DNA of 64,000 bases from CADEEN01 sp963840805 (GTDB taxonomy: Bacteria > Pseudomonadota > Gammaproteobacteria > Burkholderiales > Burkholderiaceae_C): assembly GCA_963840805.1 (NCBI GenBank), contig CAWJAJ010000001.1, positions 1 through 64,000 on the forward strand, in the 5' to 3' direction. A program made the translations under genes and the position numbers. The notes below the pieces were generated by a model that saw only the letters and a program-made list of their open reading frames with translations, did not search any database and had not been told where the DNA came from. Positions 35,311 to 45,860 of the stretch are shown here, piece after piece. The first letter of the stretch is position 1. Each line of letters opens with the position of its first letter.

Positions 35311-36524
35311 GAGGAGGCTCTGGGTGTAGGAGACGATGCGCTCGGCGGCTTCGACGCATTCGTCGACGCCGGCCACCAGCGCCATGCGGATGCGGCCGCG
35401 CCCGGGATTGATGCCGTGCGCGTCGCGCGCGAGCAGGCTGCCGGGCAGCACCGCCACATTGTATTGAGCCAGCAGGCCGAGCGCGAAGGCGACATCGTCG
35501 CCGGCATCGCCTTGCCGCCCCCGGGGACGCCGGCCCACAGGTAGAAGCCCGGCGTCGGGCAGCGCCACGTCGAGCACGCCGGCGAGCATCGGCGTGACCT
35601 GCGCGAACTTGGCGCGGTAGAGCTCGCGGTTGGCCGACCACATGCGCCTCGTCGTTCCAGGCCGCGATGCTGGCCGCCTGCACCACCGGGCTCATCGCGC
35701 TGCCGTGGTAGGTGCGGTAGAGCAGGAAGCTGCTTCAGCACGGCGGCATCGCCGGCGACGAAGCCCGAGCGCATGCCCGGCACGTTGCTGCGCTTGGACA
35801 GGCTGGTGAGGACGACCAGGCTGCGGAAGTCGTCGCGGCCGAGCAGCCGGGCCGCCTGCAGCGCACCGAGCGGCGGCTCGTCGCGGAAGTAGATCTCGCT
35901 GTAGCACTCGTCGCTGGCGATCACGAAGCCGTGGCGGTCGGACAGCTCGAACAGCGCGCTGCCATTCATCGAGCGGCATCACCGCGCCGGTCGGGTTGCC
36001 GGGCGAGCAGACGTAGAGCAGTTGCGTGCGGGCCCAGGTGGCGGCGTCGATCTGCGACCAGTCGGCGGCGAAGTTGCGCGCCGGGTCGCTGTTGGCGAAC
36101 GCCGTCTGCGCGCCGGCCAGCAGCGCCGCGCCTTCGTAGATCTGATAGAACGGATTCGGGCAGACCACCGTGGCGCCGGCGCGCGTCGGGTCGATCACCG
36201 TCTGCGCCAGCGCGAACAGCGCCTCGCGCGAGCCGTTGACCGGCAGCACCTGCGTGGCCGCGTCGAGCGTCACGCCGTAGCGCCGCTGCGCCCAGCCGGC
36301 GATCGCTTCGCGCAGCCGCGGCTCGCCGGCAGTGGCCGGGTAGCTCGACAGGCCCTTGCAGCCCGGCCACCAGCGCCTGTTCGATCAAGGCCGGCGTGGC
36401 ATGGCGCGGCTCGCCGATGCCCAGGCTGATCGGCCGGTGCGCCGGCGACGGCGTGATGCCCGGCGCTGAGCGCGCGCAGGCGCTCGAACGGGTAGGGGTG
36501 CAGGCGCGCCAGCAGCGGATTCAT
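35308..36524 (-). CDS. dapC: Succinyldiaminopimelate transaminase (frameshifted)
   Basis: A roughly 400-aa PLP-dependent aminotransferase of fold type I making N-succinyl-LL-DAP. The start MNPLLARLHPYPFERLRAL is typical of proteobacterial DapC. Further segments read across frames: LGIGEPRH; NGSREALFALAQ; YVCSPGNPTGAVM; VIASDECYSEIYF; the PLP-lysine region SLSKRSNVPGMRSGF; YHGSAMSP; and GRGRIRMALV with the carboxylate-binding Arg. At least six one-base shifts occur (near 36,450, 36,350, 35,965, 35,735, 35,640 and 35,510). All DapC blocks are in order, so the gene is probably whole and the sequence faulty. Its exact stop cannot be fixed, but it probably overlaps the dapD start. Confidence 0.88.
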
Positions 36525-36551
36525 GCGATCGATGATAGGCGAGCACGCCGC

Positions 36552-36983
36552 CTACAGGCGGCCCACGCAACCCGGCGCGCCGCAACGGCAGGCCAGTTTG
36601 CCCTCGTGGTGGGTCTCGCCGTAGTTCACGGTGATTTCGTCGCCCGCGCGCGATCGCGCGTGAGCGCGTAGAACTCGACCCGGCCCTGGCGGATGCACAG
36701 CCGCGCGTTGGGCCGGCAACTGTGGTTGGTGTAGCGCATCGGGTCGGCCGATTTCGAGAAGTCGATCGCTTTGCGCTGCGAGACCTCGACGATCATGATG
36801 CGTTCGTGCCGCGTCGCGCGGATGCGCGCCTCGGCGACGCTGATCGACTCGCCGCGGATCTCGCCGATCTTGCGGCGGGGCGGGATCGGCTCGGCGGCGA
36901 AGGCGCCCTGGCCGTCGATGCGGCTCGCGCGCCACGCCGACTGCGAACTTCTGGTACGCCGGGCGCGTGGCGGCCTCAGTCAT
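36552..36983 (-). CDS. SET-domain protein-lysine methyltransferase (frameshifted)
   Basis: About 143 aa, a small stand-alone SET-domain protein. Across frames the order is a G-x-G-like start (DGQGAFAAEPIPPRRKIGE), ADPMRYTNHSCRPNA (the NHSC SAM/active-site motif), GDEITVNYGETHHEGK with the catalytic Tyr, then a post-SET cysteine cluster CRCGAPGCVG at the extreme C-terminus. It shifts frame near 36,920 and near 36,655. The start ATG overlaps the end of queF by 8 bp. Such proteins are scattered among bacteria and their targets are unknown. Confidence 0.82.
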   Translation of the reverse strand: MTEAATRPAYQKFAVGVAREPHRRPGRLRRRADPAPPQDRRDPRRVDQRRRGAHPRDAARTHHDRRGLAAQSDRLLEIGRPDALHQPQLPAQRAAVHPPGPGRVLRAHARSRAGDEITVNYGETHHEGKLACRCGAPGCVGRL

Positions 36984-37459
36984 CGCTCGGCGGCGCCGGC
37001 AGGGCGATCGGCGGCGCCGGCTTCCAGCCCTTCTTGCGGTGCTCGGCGACGACGTCGGTGTAGATGCCGCCGCGCACGTACCAGTCGGCGCTGATGCGCA
37101 CGAAGCGCGGCTGCGTGGCCTCGACGATGTCGTCGAGGATGGTGTTGGTGACCTTCTCGTGGAACGCGCCCTCGTTGCGGTAGCTCCAGAAGTACATCTT
37201 CAGGCTCTTCAGCTCGACGCACAGTTGGTCGGCAGACCATGTCGATGTGAAAGTGCGCGAAGTCGGGCTGGCCGGTCAGCGGGCACAGGCAGGTGAACTC
37301 GGCGATCTGGAAGCTGGATCATGTAGTCGCGTTGCGGTGCCGGGTTGGGGAACACATGCAGTTCCTTGCTCGGCGCGCTGGGCGGGTTCACCGGCACCGG
37401 CCGCTGCTTGGCAGCGGGTGAGCGCCGGGCAGGCGTTGCTTGGCAGGGGTCTTGGCCAT
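36976..37459 (-). CDS. queF: NADPH-dependent preQ0 reductase (frameshifted)
   Basis: Type I QueF of about 150-160 aa that reduces the nitrile of 7-cyano-7-deazaguanine (preQ0) to preQ1 for the queuosine tRNA modification. Visible across frames are ELHVFPNPAPQRDY, then AEFTCLCPLTGQPDFAHFHI (the Cys that forms the thioimide and the catalytic Asp), the QueF motif CVELKSLKMYFWSYRNEGAFHE, and PRFVRISADWYVRGGIYTDV. Shifts occur near 37,320 and 37,235, and probably near the N-terminus (about 37,400). The ATG at 37,459 is the likely start but cannot be joined in one frame. It is first in the - strand block and divergent from smc. Confidence 0.88.
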
Positions 37460-37500
37460 GGGACGGGGCTGGTCGTGGTGCGGTTCCGCGAGGGGCGCGA

Positions 37501-37509
37501 TGGTATCAT
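37501..37509 (+). promoter_or_regulatory. Candidate extended -10 promoter for smc
   Basis: TGG-TATCAT fits an extended -10 element (TGn-TATAAT with one mismatch) about 100 bp upstream of the smc ATG, in the gap between divergent queF and smc. No convincing -35 hexamer is seen, as is common with extended -10 promoters. Transcription would start near 37,516. Confidence 0.45.
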
Positions 37510-37565
37510 CCGGCCGCCTCGCGGCGTCCCGTCGAAGCGAGTTTTCCCTTACGAATCAATCACTT

Positions 37566-37596
37566 GGCAACGGCGGCGGCTCTCGCCGCCGTTGCC
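37566..37596 (+). terminator. Perfect 13-bp hairpin in the smc leader
   Basis: GGCAACGGCGGCG pairs perfectly with CGCCGCCGTTGCC around a 5-nt GCTCT loop and is followed by CTTT. It ends 15 bases before the smc ATG. It resembles an intrinsic terminator or attenuator with a short T-run. No Shine-Dalgarno-like stretch is visible in the 15 bases between it and the start codon. Confidence 0.55.
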
Positions 37597-37611
37597 CTTT
37601 GCAGCCCGCCC

Positions 37612-40600
37612 ATGCGCCTGAACTCGATCAAGCTCTCCGGCTTCAAGTCCTTCGCCGAACCCACCACCTTCCAGCTGCCGGGCCAGCTGGTCGGCGTGGT
37701 CGGCCCCAACGGCTGCGGCAAGTCCAACATCATGGACGCGGTGCGCTGGGTGCTGGGCGAGAGCAAGGCCAGCGAGCTGCGCGGCGAGTCGATGCAGGAC
37801 GTGATCTTCAACGGCTCGGGCCAGCGCAAGCCGGCCAGCCGCGCCAGCGTCGAACTGGTGTTCGACAACGCCGATGCGCGCGCCGGCGGGCAGTGGAACC
37901 AGTTCGCCGAGATCGCCGTCAAGCGCGTGCTGACGCGCGACGGCACCTCGCAGCTACTACATCAACAACCAGCCGGTGCGCCGCCGCGACGTGCAGGACG
38001 TGTTCCTCGGCACCGGCCTCGGGCCCGCGCGCCTACGCCATCATCGGCCAGGGCACCATCAGCCGCATCATCGAGAGCAAGCCCGAGGAGCTGCGCATGT
38101 TCCTCGAAGAAGCGGCCGGCGTCTCCAAGTACAAGGAGCGCCGCCGCGAGACCGAGAACCGGCTGAAGGACACGCGCGAGAACCTGATGCGCGTCGAAGA
38201 CATCCTGCGCGAGCTCAACGCCAACCTCGACAAGCTCGAGAGAGCAGGCCGAGGTGGCGCAGCAGTACCGCGCGCTGCAGGACGAGGGCGCGCTGAAGCT
38301 GCACCAGCTGTGGTTCCTCAAGCACCGCGATGCGGCCAGCGAGGAGGAGCGCGTCAAGAAGGCCGCTGCTGGCGGCGGCCAACGCGCTCGAAGCGCGCAT
38401 CGCCGAACTGCGCCAGGTCGAAGCCGAGCTGGAGACCGTCCGCCAGGCGCACTACGCGGCCGGCGACGGCCTGCACGGCGCGCAGGGGCTGCTGGCCGAG
38501 GCGGCGCTCGAAGTCAGCCGGCTCGAGGAGCGCATCCGCTACGTGGTCGAAGGCCGTCAGCGCGCGGAGCAGCGCCTCGCCGAGCTGCAGGCGCAGGATG
38601 CGGCAGTGGCAGCAGCGCAGCAGCGAGGCGAACGACGAACTGGCGGCGATCGCCGAGCAGATCGCCGCGGCCGACGAACAGGGCGAGTTGCTGGCCGCGC
38701 AGGCCGAAGAGCAGGCGCAGCAACTGCCGGCGCTCGAAGACGCATTGCGCAGCCGCGCAGGCACGCAGCAACGAGCAGCGCAACGAGGTGGCCGAGGTGC
38801 AGCAGCAGATCCAGCTGCTGGCGGCCGAGAGCCGCAACGTCGACGAGCAGCGCGCCAGCGTTGCAGCAGCCGCCGCGAACGCCTGGCCGCCGAGCGCCAG
38901 GGCCTGAGCCGCGCCCGACGGCGCGCGGCTGGCCGCGCTGAAGCTGTCGAGCGGCCAGGCCGATGCAGGCGCATGGCAGGCCGAGGCGCAGCTCGCACGC
39001 GCTGAGCGACGAGGTGCCGGCGCTCGACGAGCAGCGCCGCGCGCAAGCAGGCAGCCGCCAACCGCGAAGCCGGCAAGCAGGCCGACATCAGCGCGCGGCT
39101 CGAGGCGCTGCGCGCGCTGCAGGAGAAGGTGCAGACCGAAGGCAAGCTCAAGCCCTGGCTGGCGCGCCACGGCCTGGACGGCCTGCAGGGCCTGTGGACG
39201 CAGGTGCACATCGAAGCCGGGTTGGGAGACCGCGCTCGAAGCCGCGCTGCGCGAGCGCCTGAACGCGCTCGAGGTCGGCCGCGTCGAAACCGTGCGCGCC
39301 TTCGCCGCCGATGCGCCGCCGGCCCAGCTGGCCTTCTACACGCAAGCCCGCCGGCGGCGATCGCCAACACGCACCAGACGCTGCCGCGCCTGTCGCGACC
39401 TGCTGCGCCTGGGCGATGCCGGGCTGAAGGCGCTGCTCAACGACTGGCTCGAAGGCGTCTACACCGCGCCCGGCCTCGACGAGGCGCTGGCCAGCCGCGG
39501 CAAGCTGACGCACGGCGAAGTCATCATGACCCGCGAGGGCCACGCGGTGTCGCCAGTTCGCCGTCGCGCTTCTACGCGCCCGACAGCGAGCAGGCCGGCA
39601 TGCTGGCGCGCGCGCAGGAGATCGAGAACCTCGAGCGCCAGCAGCGCGCGCAGGCGCTGATCGCCGACGAAGCGCGCAGTGCGCTGGTGCGCTGCCGAGG
39701 CGGCCTACACCGAGGCCTCGCTGAAGCCTGGCCAGCGTGCGCCGCGAGGCCGCCGAGGCGCAGACCCGTGCCCACCAGCTGCAGGTCGAACTGCTGCGCC
39801 TGGCCGCAGCTGGCCGAGGCGACGCAGCGCACGCAGCAGCCAGCTCGACGAGGAACTGGCCGAGCTCGACGCCCAGCTCGAGGCGCTGGCCGAGCGCCGC
39901 GCCACCGGCGAGGCGCGCTTCGAAGAACTCGACCTGCAGCTCGGCGACGACGCAGGAGCGCCACGCCGAACTCGACGAAGCGGTGATCGCGGCCGAGCGC
40001 GCAGCTCGCCGAGGCGCGCGAGCAGCTGCGCGCGCTGGAGCGCCAGGCGCAGGAGGCGCAGTTCCAGGCGCGCACGCTGGCGGCGCGGCGCGGCGAGTTG
40101 CAGCGCGCGATCGAGACCGCGGCCGCAGCAGGTCGCTGCCAACGCGCAGGCGGCCGCGCAGTTGCAGGACGAGCTGGCCGCGCTCGACGACGCCGCGGCG
40201 CAGGCCGGCCTGCAGACCGCGCTGGCGCTGAAGCTCGAACGCGAGGGCGCGCTGGCCGCGCAGCGCAGCCAGTACGACGACCTGACGGCCAAGCTGCGCA
40301 GCTTCGACGAGCAGCGCCTGCGCGATCGAGCGCAGCCTGCGAGCCGCTGCGCGAGAAGCATCACCAAGCTGCAGCTCGAGGAGCAGGCCGCGTCGCTCGG
40401 CGGCGCGCAATACCTCGAGCAGCTCAGCGCCGCCACGGTCGACATGGACGCACTCGCGCAATCGATCGCCGATGGCGGCGTCAAGCTGGCCGGGCTGCAG
40501 GGCGAGATCGACCGCATCAACCGCGAGATCGCCGCGCTCGGCGCGGTGAACCTGGCCGCGCTCGACGAGCTGACGACGTCGCGCGAGCGCAAGAGCTTCC

Positions 40601-41155
40601 TCGATGCGCAGAACGCCGACCTGGCCGAGGCCATCGCCACGCTCGAAGACGCGATCCACAAGATCGACCTCGAAACGCGCGAGCTGCTGGCGCAGACCTT
40701 CAACCAGGTCAACGAGCATTTCGGCCGCATGTTCCCGACGCTGTTCGGCGGCGGCACGGCCAGGCTGGTGATGACCGGCGACGAGATCCTCGATGCCGGC
40801 GTGCAGGTGATGGCGCAGCCGCCGGGCAAGAAGAACAGCACCATCCACCTGCTGTCGGGCGGCGAGAAGGCGCTGACCGCGATCGCGCTGGTGTTCGCGA
40901 TCTTCCAGCTCAACCCGGCGCCGTTCTGCCTGCTCGACGAGGTCGACGCGCCGCTCGACGACGCCAACACCGAGCGCTACGCCAAGCTGGTCACCGAGAT
41001 GAGCCAGGCGCACCCAGTTCCTGTTCATCAGCCACAACAAGATCGCGATGGAAATGGCCGCGCAGCTGATCGGCGTGACGATGCAGGAGCAGGGCGTGTC
41101 GCGCATCGTCGCGGTGGACATGGACGTCGCGGTGACGCTGGCCGAGGCGGCCTAG
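37612..41155 (+). CDS. smc: Chromosome segregation protein SMC (many frameshifts)
   Basis: About 1,175-aa SMC ATPase that organises and segregates the chromosome. The N-terminal ATPase half starts MRLNSIKLSGFKSFAEPTTF, with Walker A GPNGCGKSNIMDAVRWVLGE. A Q-loop region and a long coiled coil (EEAAGVSKYKERRRETENRL onward) follow. The hinge lies at about 39,120-39,560, then the second coiled coil. The C-terminal half has signature HLLSGGEKALTAIALVFAIF and Walker B PFCLLDEVDAPLDDANTERY. The stop is TAG at 41,153. At least a dozen one-base shifts occur in 37,950-41,020 (for example near 37,955, 38,025, 38,240, 38,370, 38,620 and 39,350). Most are mended by deleting one extra base. All domains are present in order, so a working gene with sequence errors is by far the likeliest reading. 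Confidence 0.93.
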
Positions 41156-41238
41156 GATGGCACGCCTGCCGACCCGGGTGATGGCTCGCGACGCGACGCG
41201 GCGGCTTGTCAGTGGTTCGCCTTTTCGAGCGTTTCTTT

Positions 41239-41712
41239 TTCGCGTTGCCTGCCGGGTCCCGCCCCGGCGGGCGGGTAACTTTCATTTGCGAGGCCCAAAT
41301 GAAAGTCACCAAAGCAAAGGGGCTGAATGCAACACCTCTCGATGCGTTCTTCTCGCGCTTGCGGCAGCCCGGCCCGGCGGGCCACTTGGAGGCACCGCGG
41401 TCGATCGGCCCACCAGCGCACTCGACGGCGCGGCTCGCTATGCCTCGCCCGCGAATCCGAGTGCTCCGAATGCTCGCATTGCGCGTGATCCGCATGCGCG
41501 GGCGAAGCGAAGCGAGCCCGCGCCGCCGAGTGCGCTGTGGGTTCGATGCGGCCGCGCTGCATCCAAGTGGCCCGCTGGGCCGGGGCGCCGCAAGCGGGAA
41601 GAACGCACTGAGAGGTTTTGCATTGAGCCCCTTTGCTTTGGTGACTTTCATTTGGGCGCTCGCAAATGAAAGTTACCCGCCCGCCGGGGCGGGACCCGGC
41701 AGGCAACGCGAA
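41239..41712. repeat. 474-bp near-perfect inverted repeat (long palindrome)
   Basis: Two arms of about 210-235 bp match on opposite strands. The left arm begins TTCGCGTTGCCTGCCGGG at 41,239. The right arm ends with its reverse complement at 41,712, and the centre is near 41,475 with an imperfect loop of about 45 nt. The arms differ by scattered substitutions and small indels. Each contains a nested shorter palindrome (AACTTTCATTTG / CAAATGAAAGT), and each encodes a spurious MKVTKAKGLNA peptide. It fills most of the smc-zipA gap (41,156-41,802). No transposase is present. The flanking 41,156-41,238 and 41,713-41,802 show nothing else. Confidence 0.92.
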
Positions 41713-41802
41713 CAACAGACTTCGGCAAAGGCAAGCCAACGGCAACCGCACCCAGCGGACCGTCAGGGCGTGCCCCAACGGCGCAGGCCCGAGGTCGCGC
41801 CG

Positions 41803-42828
41803 ATGACGCTCACCATCGCCCTGGTGCTGGTTGCCGTCGCGGTGCTGGCCGCGCTGGCCGCGCATGGGCTGTGGAGCACGCGCCGCGCACGCCCGCGGCG
41901 GGCGCTGGAAGAGGTGGCGGTGGCCACGCCGGAGCGCGTCGAGCCGTCGCTCGGTACATTGCCGGACGCTGCGGCGCCCGCGATCGCGAGTGCGCCGCGC
42001 CGCGGTGGCGCGCGCATCGACGCGCTGATCGACGCCATCGCCACGTTGGCACTCGAAGCACCGGCAAGCGGCGAGATGCTGCTCGCGCACCTGCCCGCGT
42101 CGCGCCGCGCCGGCAGCAAGCCGTTCCATATCGAAGGCCTGAATGCGGCGACGGGCGAGTGGGAGACGCTGGCGCTGGGCCAGCGCTACAGCGAGTTGCA
42201 GGCCGGCGTGCAACTGGCCAACCGCAGCGGCGCGTTGAACGAGATCGAGTACTCCGAGTTCGTGCAGAAGGTGCAGGCCTTCGCCGATGCGATCGGCGCG
42301 GTGCCCGACTTCCCCGACATGCTCGACGTGGTGGCCCGTGCGCGCGAACTCGATGGCTTTGCCAGCCCGCACGACGCCACGCTGTCGGTGCGCCTGCGCG
42401 CCAACAGCGTGGCCTGGTCGGTGGGCTACGTCCAGCAGTGCACGCAACGCCACGGGTTCGTGTCCGGGGGGTTGGCCGGCCGCCTGGTGCTGCCGGCCAG
42501 CGAGGAGGGCGCGCCGCCGTTGCTGGTGTTGTCGTTCGACGCCCAGGCCGCGCTGGCCGACGATCCGGCGCAGGCCGCGGTGCGCGAGCTGGTCTTGACG
42601 CTCGACGTGGCGCAGACCCCCGAGAGTGCCGAGCCGTTCGCGGCCTGGCACCAGGCGATCCGCGCGCTGGCCGAAGACATGGACGCGACCGCGGTCGACG
42701 ACGAAGGCCGCCCGCTGACGCTGCAGCACTTTGCCGCCATCGCCCAGGAGCTGGACAAGCTCTATCGTGCGCTCGAATCGCGCGACATCGCCGCCGGCAC
42801 GCCGGTGGCGCGGCGCCTGTTCCAGTGA
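41803..42828 (+). CDS. zipA: ZipA-like cell division protein
   Basis: A 341-aa inner-membrane protein expected to tether FtsZ to the membrane. There is one N-terminal transmembrane helix (residues 3-22, TLTIALVLVAVAVLAALAAH), a charged and variable linker of about 50 residues, and a C-terminal globular half ending in LQHFAAIAQELDKLYRALES, which resembles the ZipA FtsZ-binding domain. Sequence similarity to classic ZipA is weak. The call leans on the architecture and on the smc-zipA-ligA order, typical of beta- and gammaproteobacteria. The frame is intact. ATG at 41,803 gives the membrane anchor directly. Confidence 0.82.
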   Translation: MTLTIALVLVAVAVLAALAAHGLWSTRRARPRRALEEVAVATPERVEPSLGTLPDAAAPAIASAPRRGGARIDALIDAIATLALEAPASGEMLLAHLPASRRAGSKPFHIEGLNAATGEWETLALGQRYSELQAGVQLANRSGALNEIEYSEFVQKVQAFADAIGAVPDFPDMLDVVARARELDGFASPHDATLSVRLRANSVAWSVGYVQQCTQRHGFVSGGLAGRLVLPASEEGAPPLLVLSFDAQAALADDPAQAAVRELVLTLDVAQTPESAEPFAAWHQAIRALAEDMDATAVDDEGRPLTLQHFAAIAQELDKLYRALESRDIAAGTPVARRLFQ

Positions 42829-42859
42829 GCCGCCGGCAACGGCCCGCGTCGGGGTGGTG

Positions 42860-44911
42860 GTGAGCTCCCGCGCCGCTGATCCGGCACGACGCGCCGCCGA
42901 ACTGCGCGCACTGCTGCACCACCACGCGCACCGCTACTACGTGCTCGATGCGCCGGAGATCCCCGACGCCGAATACGACCGGCTGTTCCAGGAACTGCAG
43001 GCCATCGAGGCCGCGCACCCCGAGCTGCGTCAGCGCCGATTCGCCGACGCAGCGCGTGATCGGCAAGGTGCTCGACGGCTTCGTGCCGGTGCGCCATGCG
43101 GTGCCGATGCTGTCGATCCGCACCGAGACCGACACCACGGCCGGCGGCGCAGAAGCCTTCGATGCGCGCGTGCGCCGCGAACTGGGCCTGGCCGCCGACG
43201 CGCCGCCGCTGGACTATGCCTGCGAGCTGAAGTTCGACGGCCTGGCGATCAACCTGCGCTACGAGCGCGGCGTGCTGGTGCAGGCCGCGACGCGCGGCGA
43301 CGGCGAAACCGGCGAGGACGTGACGCAGAACATCCGCACCATCCATGCCATCCCGCTGCGGCTGATCGGCTGCGATGCGCCGGTGCTCGAAGTGCGCGGC
43401 GAGGTCTACCTGCGCCGCGACGATTTCGAGGCACTCAACCAACGCCAGCGCGAGAAGGGCGAGAAGACCTTCGTCAACCCGCGCAATGCCGCCGCCGGCG
43501 CGGTGCGCCAGCTCGACCCGGCCATCGCCGCACAGCGCCCGCTCGAGCTTCTTCGCCTACGGCCTGGGCGAGGTGCAGGGCTGGGCCGTGCCCGCCAGCC
43601 ACAGCGCCACGCTGGACGCGCTGGCCGCCATGGGCGTGCCGGTGAATGGCGAGCGCGCGGTGGTGCACGGTGGCGCCGGGCTGGTCGCCTTTCATCGCCG
43701 CATTGCCGCGCAGCGCGATGCGCTGCCGTTCGACATCGACGGCGTGGTCTACAAGGTCGACAGCCGCGCGCTGCAGCAGCAGCTCGGCTTCGTGACGCGC
43801 GAGCCGCGCTGGGCCGTGGCGCACAAGTACCCGGCGCAGGAGCAGCAGACGCGCCTGAACGGCATCGAGATCCAGGTCGGCCGCACCGGCAAGCTGACGC
43901 CGGTGGCCAAGCTCGAACCGGTGTTCGTCGGCGGCACCACCGTCAGCAACGCCACGCTGCACAACGTGTTCGAACTGCGCCGCAAGGGCGTGCGCATCGG
44001 CGACACGGTGATCGTGCGCCGCGCCGGCGACGTGATCCCCGAAGTCGTCGGCCGAGTGGTCAGTGCGCCGGGCGAACGCGCGGGCTACGTTGCCAACTTC
44101 CGCATGCCCCGGGCCTGCCCCGTGTGCGGCAGCGCGGTGGTGCGCGAGAAGGGCGGCATCGATCACCGCTGCAGCGGCGGGCTGTTCTGCGCCGCGCAGC
44201 GCAAGCAGGCGATCCTGCATTTCGCCGGGCGGCGCGCGATGGACATCGAGGGCCTGGGCGACAAGCTGGTCGACCAGCTCGTCGATGGCGGCGTCGATCC
44301 GCACGTTGCCCGATCTGTACCGGCTGGGCGTCGCGGCGCTCGCCGCGCTCGACCGCATGGGCGAAAAGAGCGCAGCCAACCTCGTCGCCGCGCTCGAGCA
44401 CAGCAAGCGCACCACGCTGGCGCGGTTTCTCTACGCGCTGGGCATCCGCCATGTCGGGGAAACCACGGCCAAGGATCTGGCGCGGCACTTCGGTTCGCTC
44501 GACCGGCTGATGGCCGCCGGCGCGCCGCAGCTGCTCGAAGTCGAGGATGTCGGCCCGGTGGTGGCCGACAGCATCCATGTGTTCTTCGCGCAGCCGCACA
44601 ACCGCGAAGTCGTCGAGCAGTTGCGCGCGGTCGGTGTGCGCTGGCCCGAGCACGACGGCGATGGCGACCGATCGCCCAAGCCACTCGCCGGGCAGACGTT
44701 CGTGCTCACCGGCACGCTGCCGACGCTGGCCCGCGACGACGCCAAGGCGATGATCGAAGCCGCCGGCGGCAAGGTCGCGGGCTCGGTGTCGAAGAAGACG
44801 AACTTCGTCGTCGCCGGGGAGCAGGCCGGCAGCAAGCTCGACCGCGCGCATGAACTCGGCGTGGCGGTGATCGACGAAGCGGCTCTGTTGCGTATGCTTG
44901 CCACACCATGA
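42860..44911 (+). CDS. ligA: NAD-dependent DNA ligase (frameshifted)
   Basis: About 685-aa replicative ligase that seals nicks using NAD+. The domain order is complete: the Ia NAD-binding domain (HHHAHRYYVLDAPEIPDAEY); the adenylation domain with the lysine motif ELKFDGLAINLRY (KxDG); ATRGDGETGEDVTQN; an OB fold (GIEIQVGRTGKLTPVAKLEP); the four-cysteine zinc finger (CPVCG ... CSGGLFC); helix-hairpin-helix repeats (GEKSAANL, GIRHVGE); and a C-terminal BRCT domain (LAGQTFVLTGTLPTLARDDA). One-base shifts occur near 43,030, 43,550 and 44,310. GTG codons at 42,854, 42,857 and 42,860 are all possible starts. The stop overlaps the next gene by ATGA. Confidence 0.95.
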
Positions 44912-45828
44912 CCCATCCCTTGCTCGGCATCGACCTCGGCGGCACCAAGATCGAGGTCGCCGCGCTGGCGCCCGACGATGGGCGCTTCCTCGTGCGCGAA
45001 CGCGTGGCCACGCCGCCCGGCGGCTACGACGCGCTGCTGGCGACGATTGCCGACCTGGTCGACCGCGCCGAGGCCCGGCTCGGCGTGCGCGGTCTGCCGC
45101 TGGGCGTCGGCATCCCGGGCTGCGTGTCGCCGGCCAGCGGGCTCGTCAAGGGGGCCAACACCATCGCGTTGAACGGCCGCTCGCTCGATCGCGACCTGGC
45201 GTATCAGCTTTCGCGTCCGGTGCGCATCGAGAACGATGCCAACTGCCTGGCCATGAGCGAGGCGGTCGACGGCGCCGGGGCCGGCGCACGCATGGTGTTC
45301 GCTGCGATCCTCGGCACCGGCGTCGGCGCCGGCATCGCCATCGACGGCCGCGCCTGGGCCGGTGCGCATGGCATCGCCGGCGAGTGGGGCCACAACCCGG
45401 CGCCGCGGCTGGCCGAAGACCGCAGCGTGCCGTCACCGCATTGCTGGTGCGGCCGTGGCGCGTGCAACGAAACGCTGCTCAGCGGGCCCGGCTTCGCCGC
45501 CGACCACCTGCGCCACGGCGGGGCGTTGCTCGAAGCACGTGCCATCTTCGACGCCGCACGCCACGGCGACGTCGCGGCGCAGGCATCGCTCGAGCGCTAC
45601 ATCGAGCGCCTCGCGCGCGCATTGGCGCAGGTGATCAACCTGCTCGACCCGGATGTGATCGTGATCGGCGGCGGCCTCAGCAACGCCATCGAACTGGTTC
45701 GCGAAGTGCCGGCCCGCTGGGCGGCACACGTGTTCTCCGATGTGGTGACGACGCCGCTGCGTGCCGCGGTGCACGGCGATTCGTCGGGGGTGCGTGGCGC
45801 GGCATGGCTGTGGCGGGCCCATTCATGA
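44908..45828 (+). CDS. mak: ROK-family sugar kinase, Mak fructokinase-like
   Basis: A 306-aa kinase of the ROK family. The ATP site is GIDLGGTKIEVAAL. The sugar/catalytic segment is RIENDANCLAMSEAVDG, with Asp as base in ENDAN. GTGVGAGIAIDGRAW follows. The zinc-binding ROK signature is HCWCGRGACNETLLSG (His plus three Cys). The C-terminus HGDSSGVRGAAWLW matches E. coli Mak (fructokinase) closely, so D-fructose is the likeliest substrate. Mannose or N-acetyl-hexosamine cannot be excluded. The ATG overlaps the ligA stop, so it is co-transcribed with a DNA ligase gene without obvious functional link. The frame is intact. Confidence 0.85.
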   Translation: MTHPLLGIDLGGTKIEVAALAPDDGRFLVRERVATPPGGYDALLATIADLVDRAEARLGVRGLPLGVGIPGCVSPASGLVKGANTIALNGRSLDRDLAYQLSRPVRIENDANCLAMSEAVDGAGAGARMVFAAILGTGVGAGIAIDGRAWAGAHGIAGEWGHNPAPRLAEDRSVPSPHCWCGRGACNETLLSGPGFAADHLRHGGALLEARAIFDAARHGDVAAQASLERYIERLARALAQVINLLDPDVIVIGGGLSNAIELVREVPARWAAHVFSDVVTTPLRAAVHGDSSGVRGAAWLWRAHS

Positions 45829-45860
45829 TCACCATCGGGTTACGGCCAAGGAGAGCGCCC

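Noticed and set aside
35308..36524. dapC as a pseudogene
   Set aside because: All family blocks are present in order, and the neighbouring dapD and dapE are needed for the same pathway. Sequence error is simpler.
37955..41020. Programmed frameshifting in smc
   Set aside because: There are too many sites without slippery sequences, and similar shifts occur in many unrelated genes of this window.
41302..41651. Mirror-image ORFs starting MKVTKAKGLNA on both strands
   Set aside because: They arise because the DNA is palindromic. The peptides lack any domain and shift with each indel between the arms.
41156..41802. Insertion sequence or transposon at the palindrome
   Set aside because: No transposase or target duplication can be seen. 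Only the inverted repeat itself is supported.
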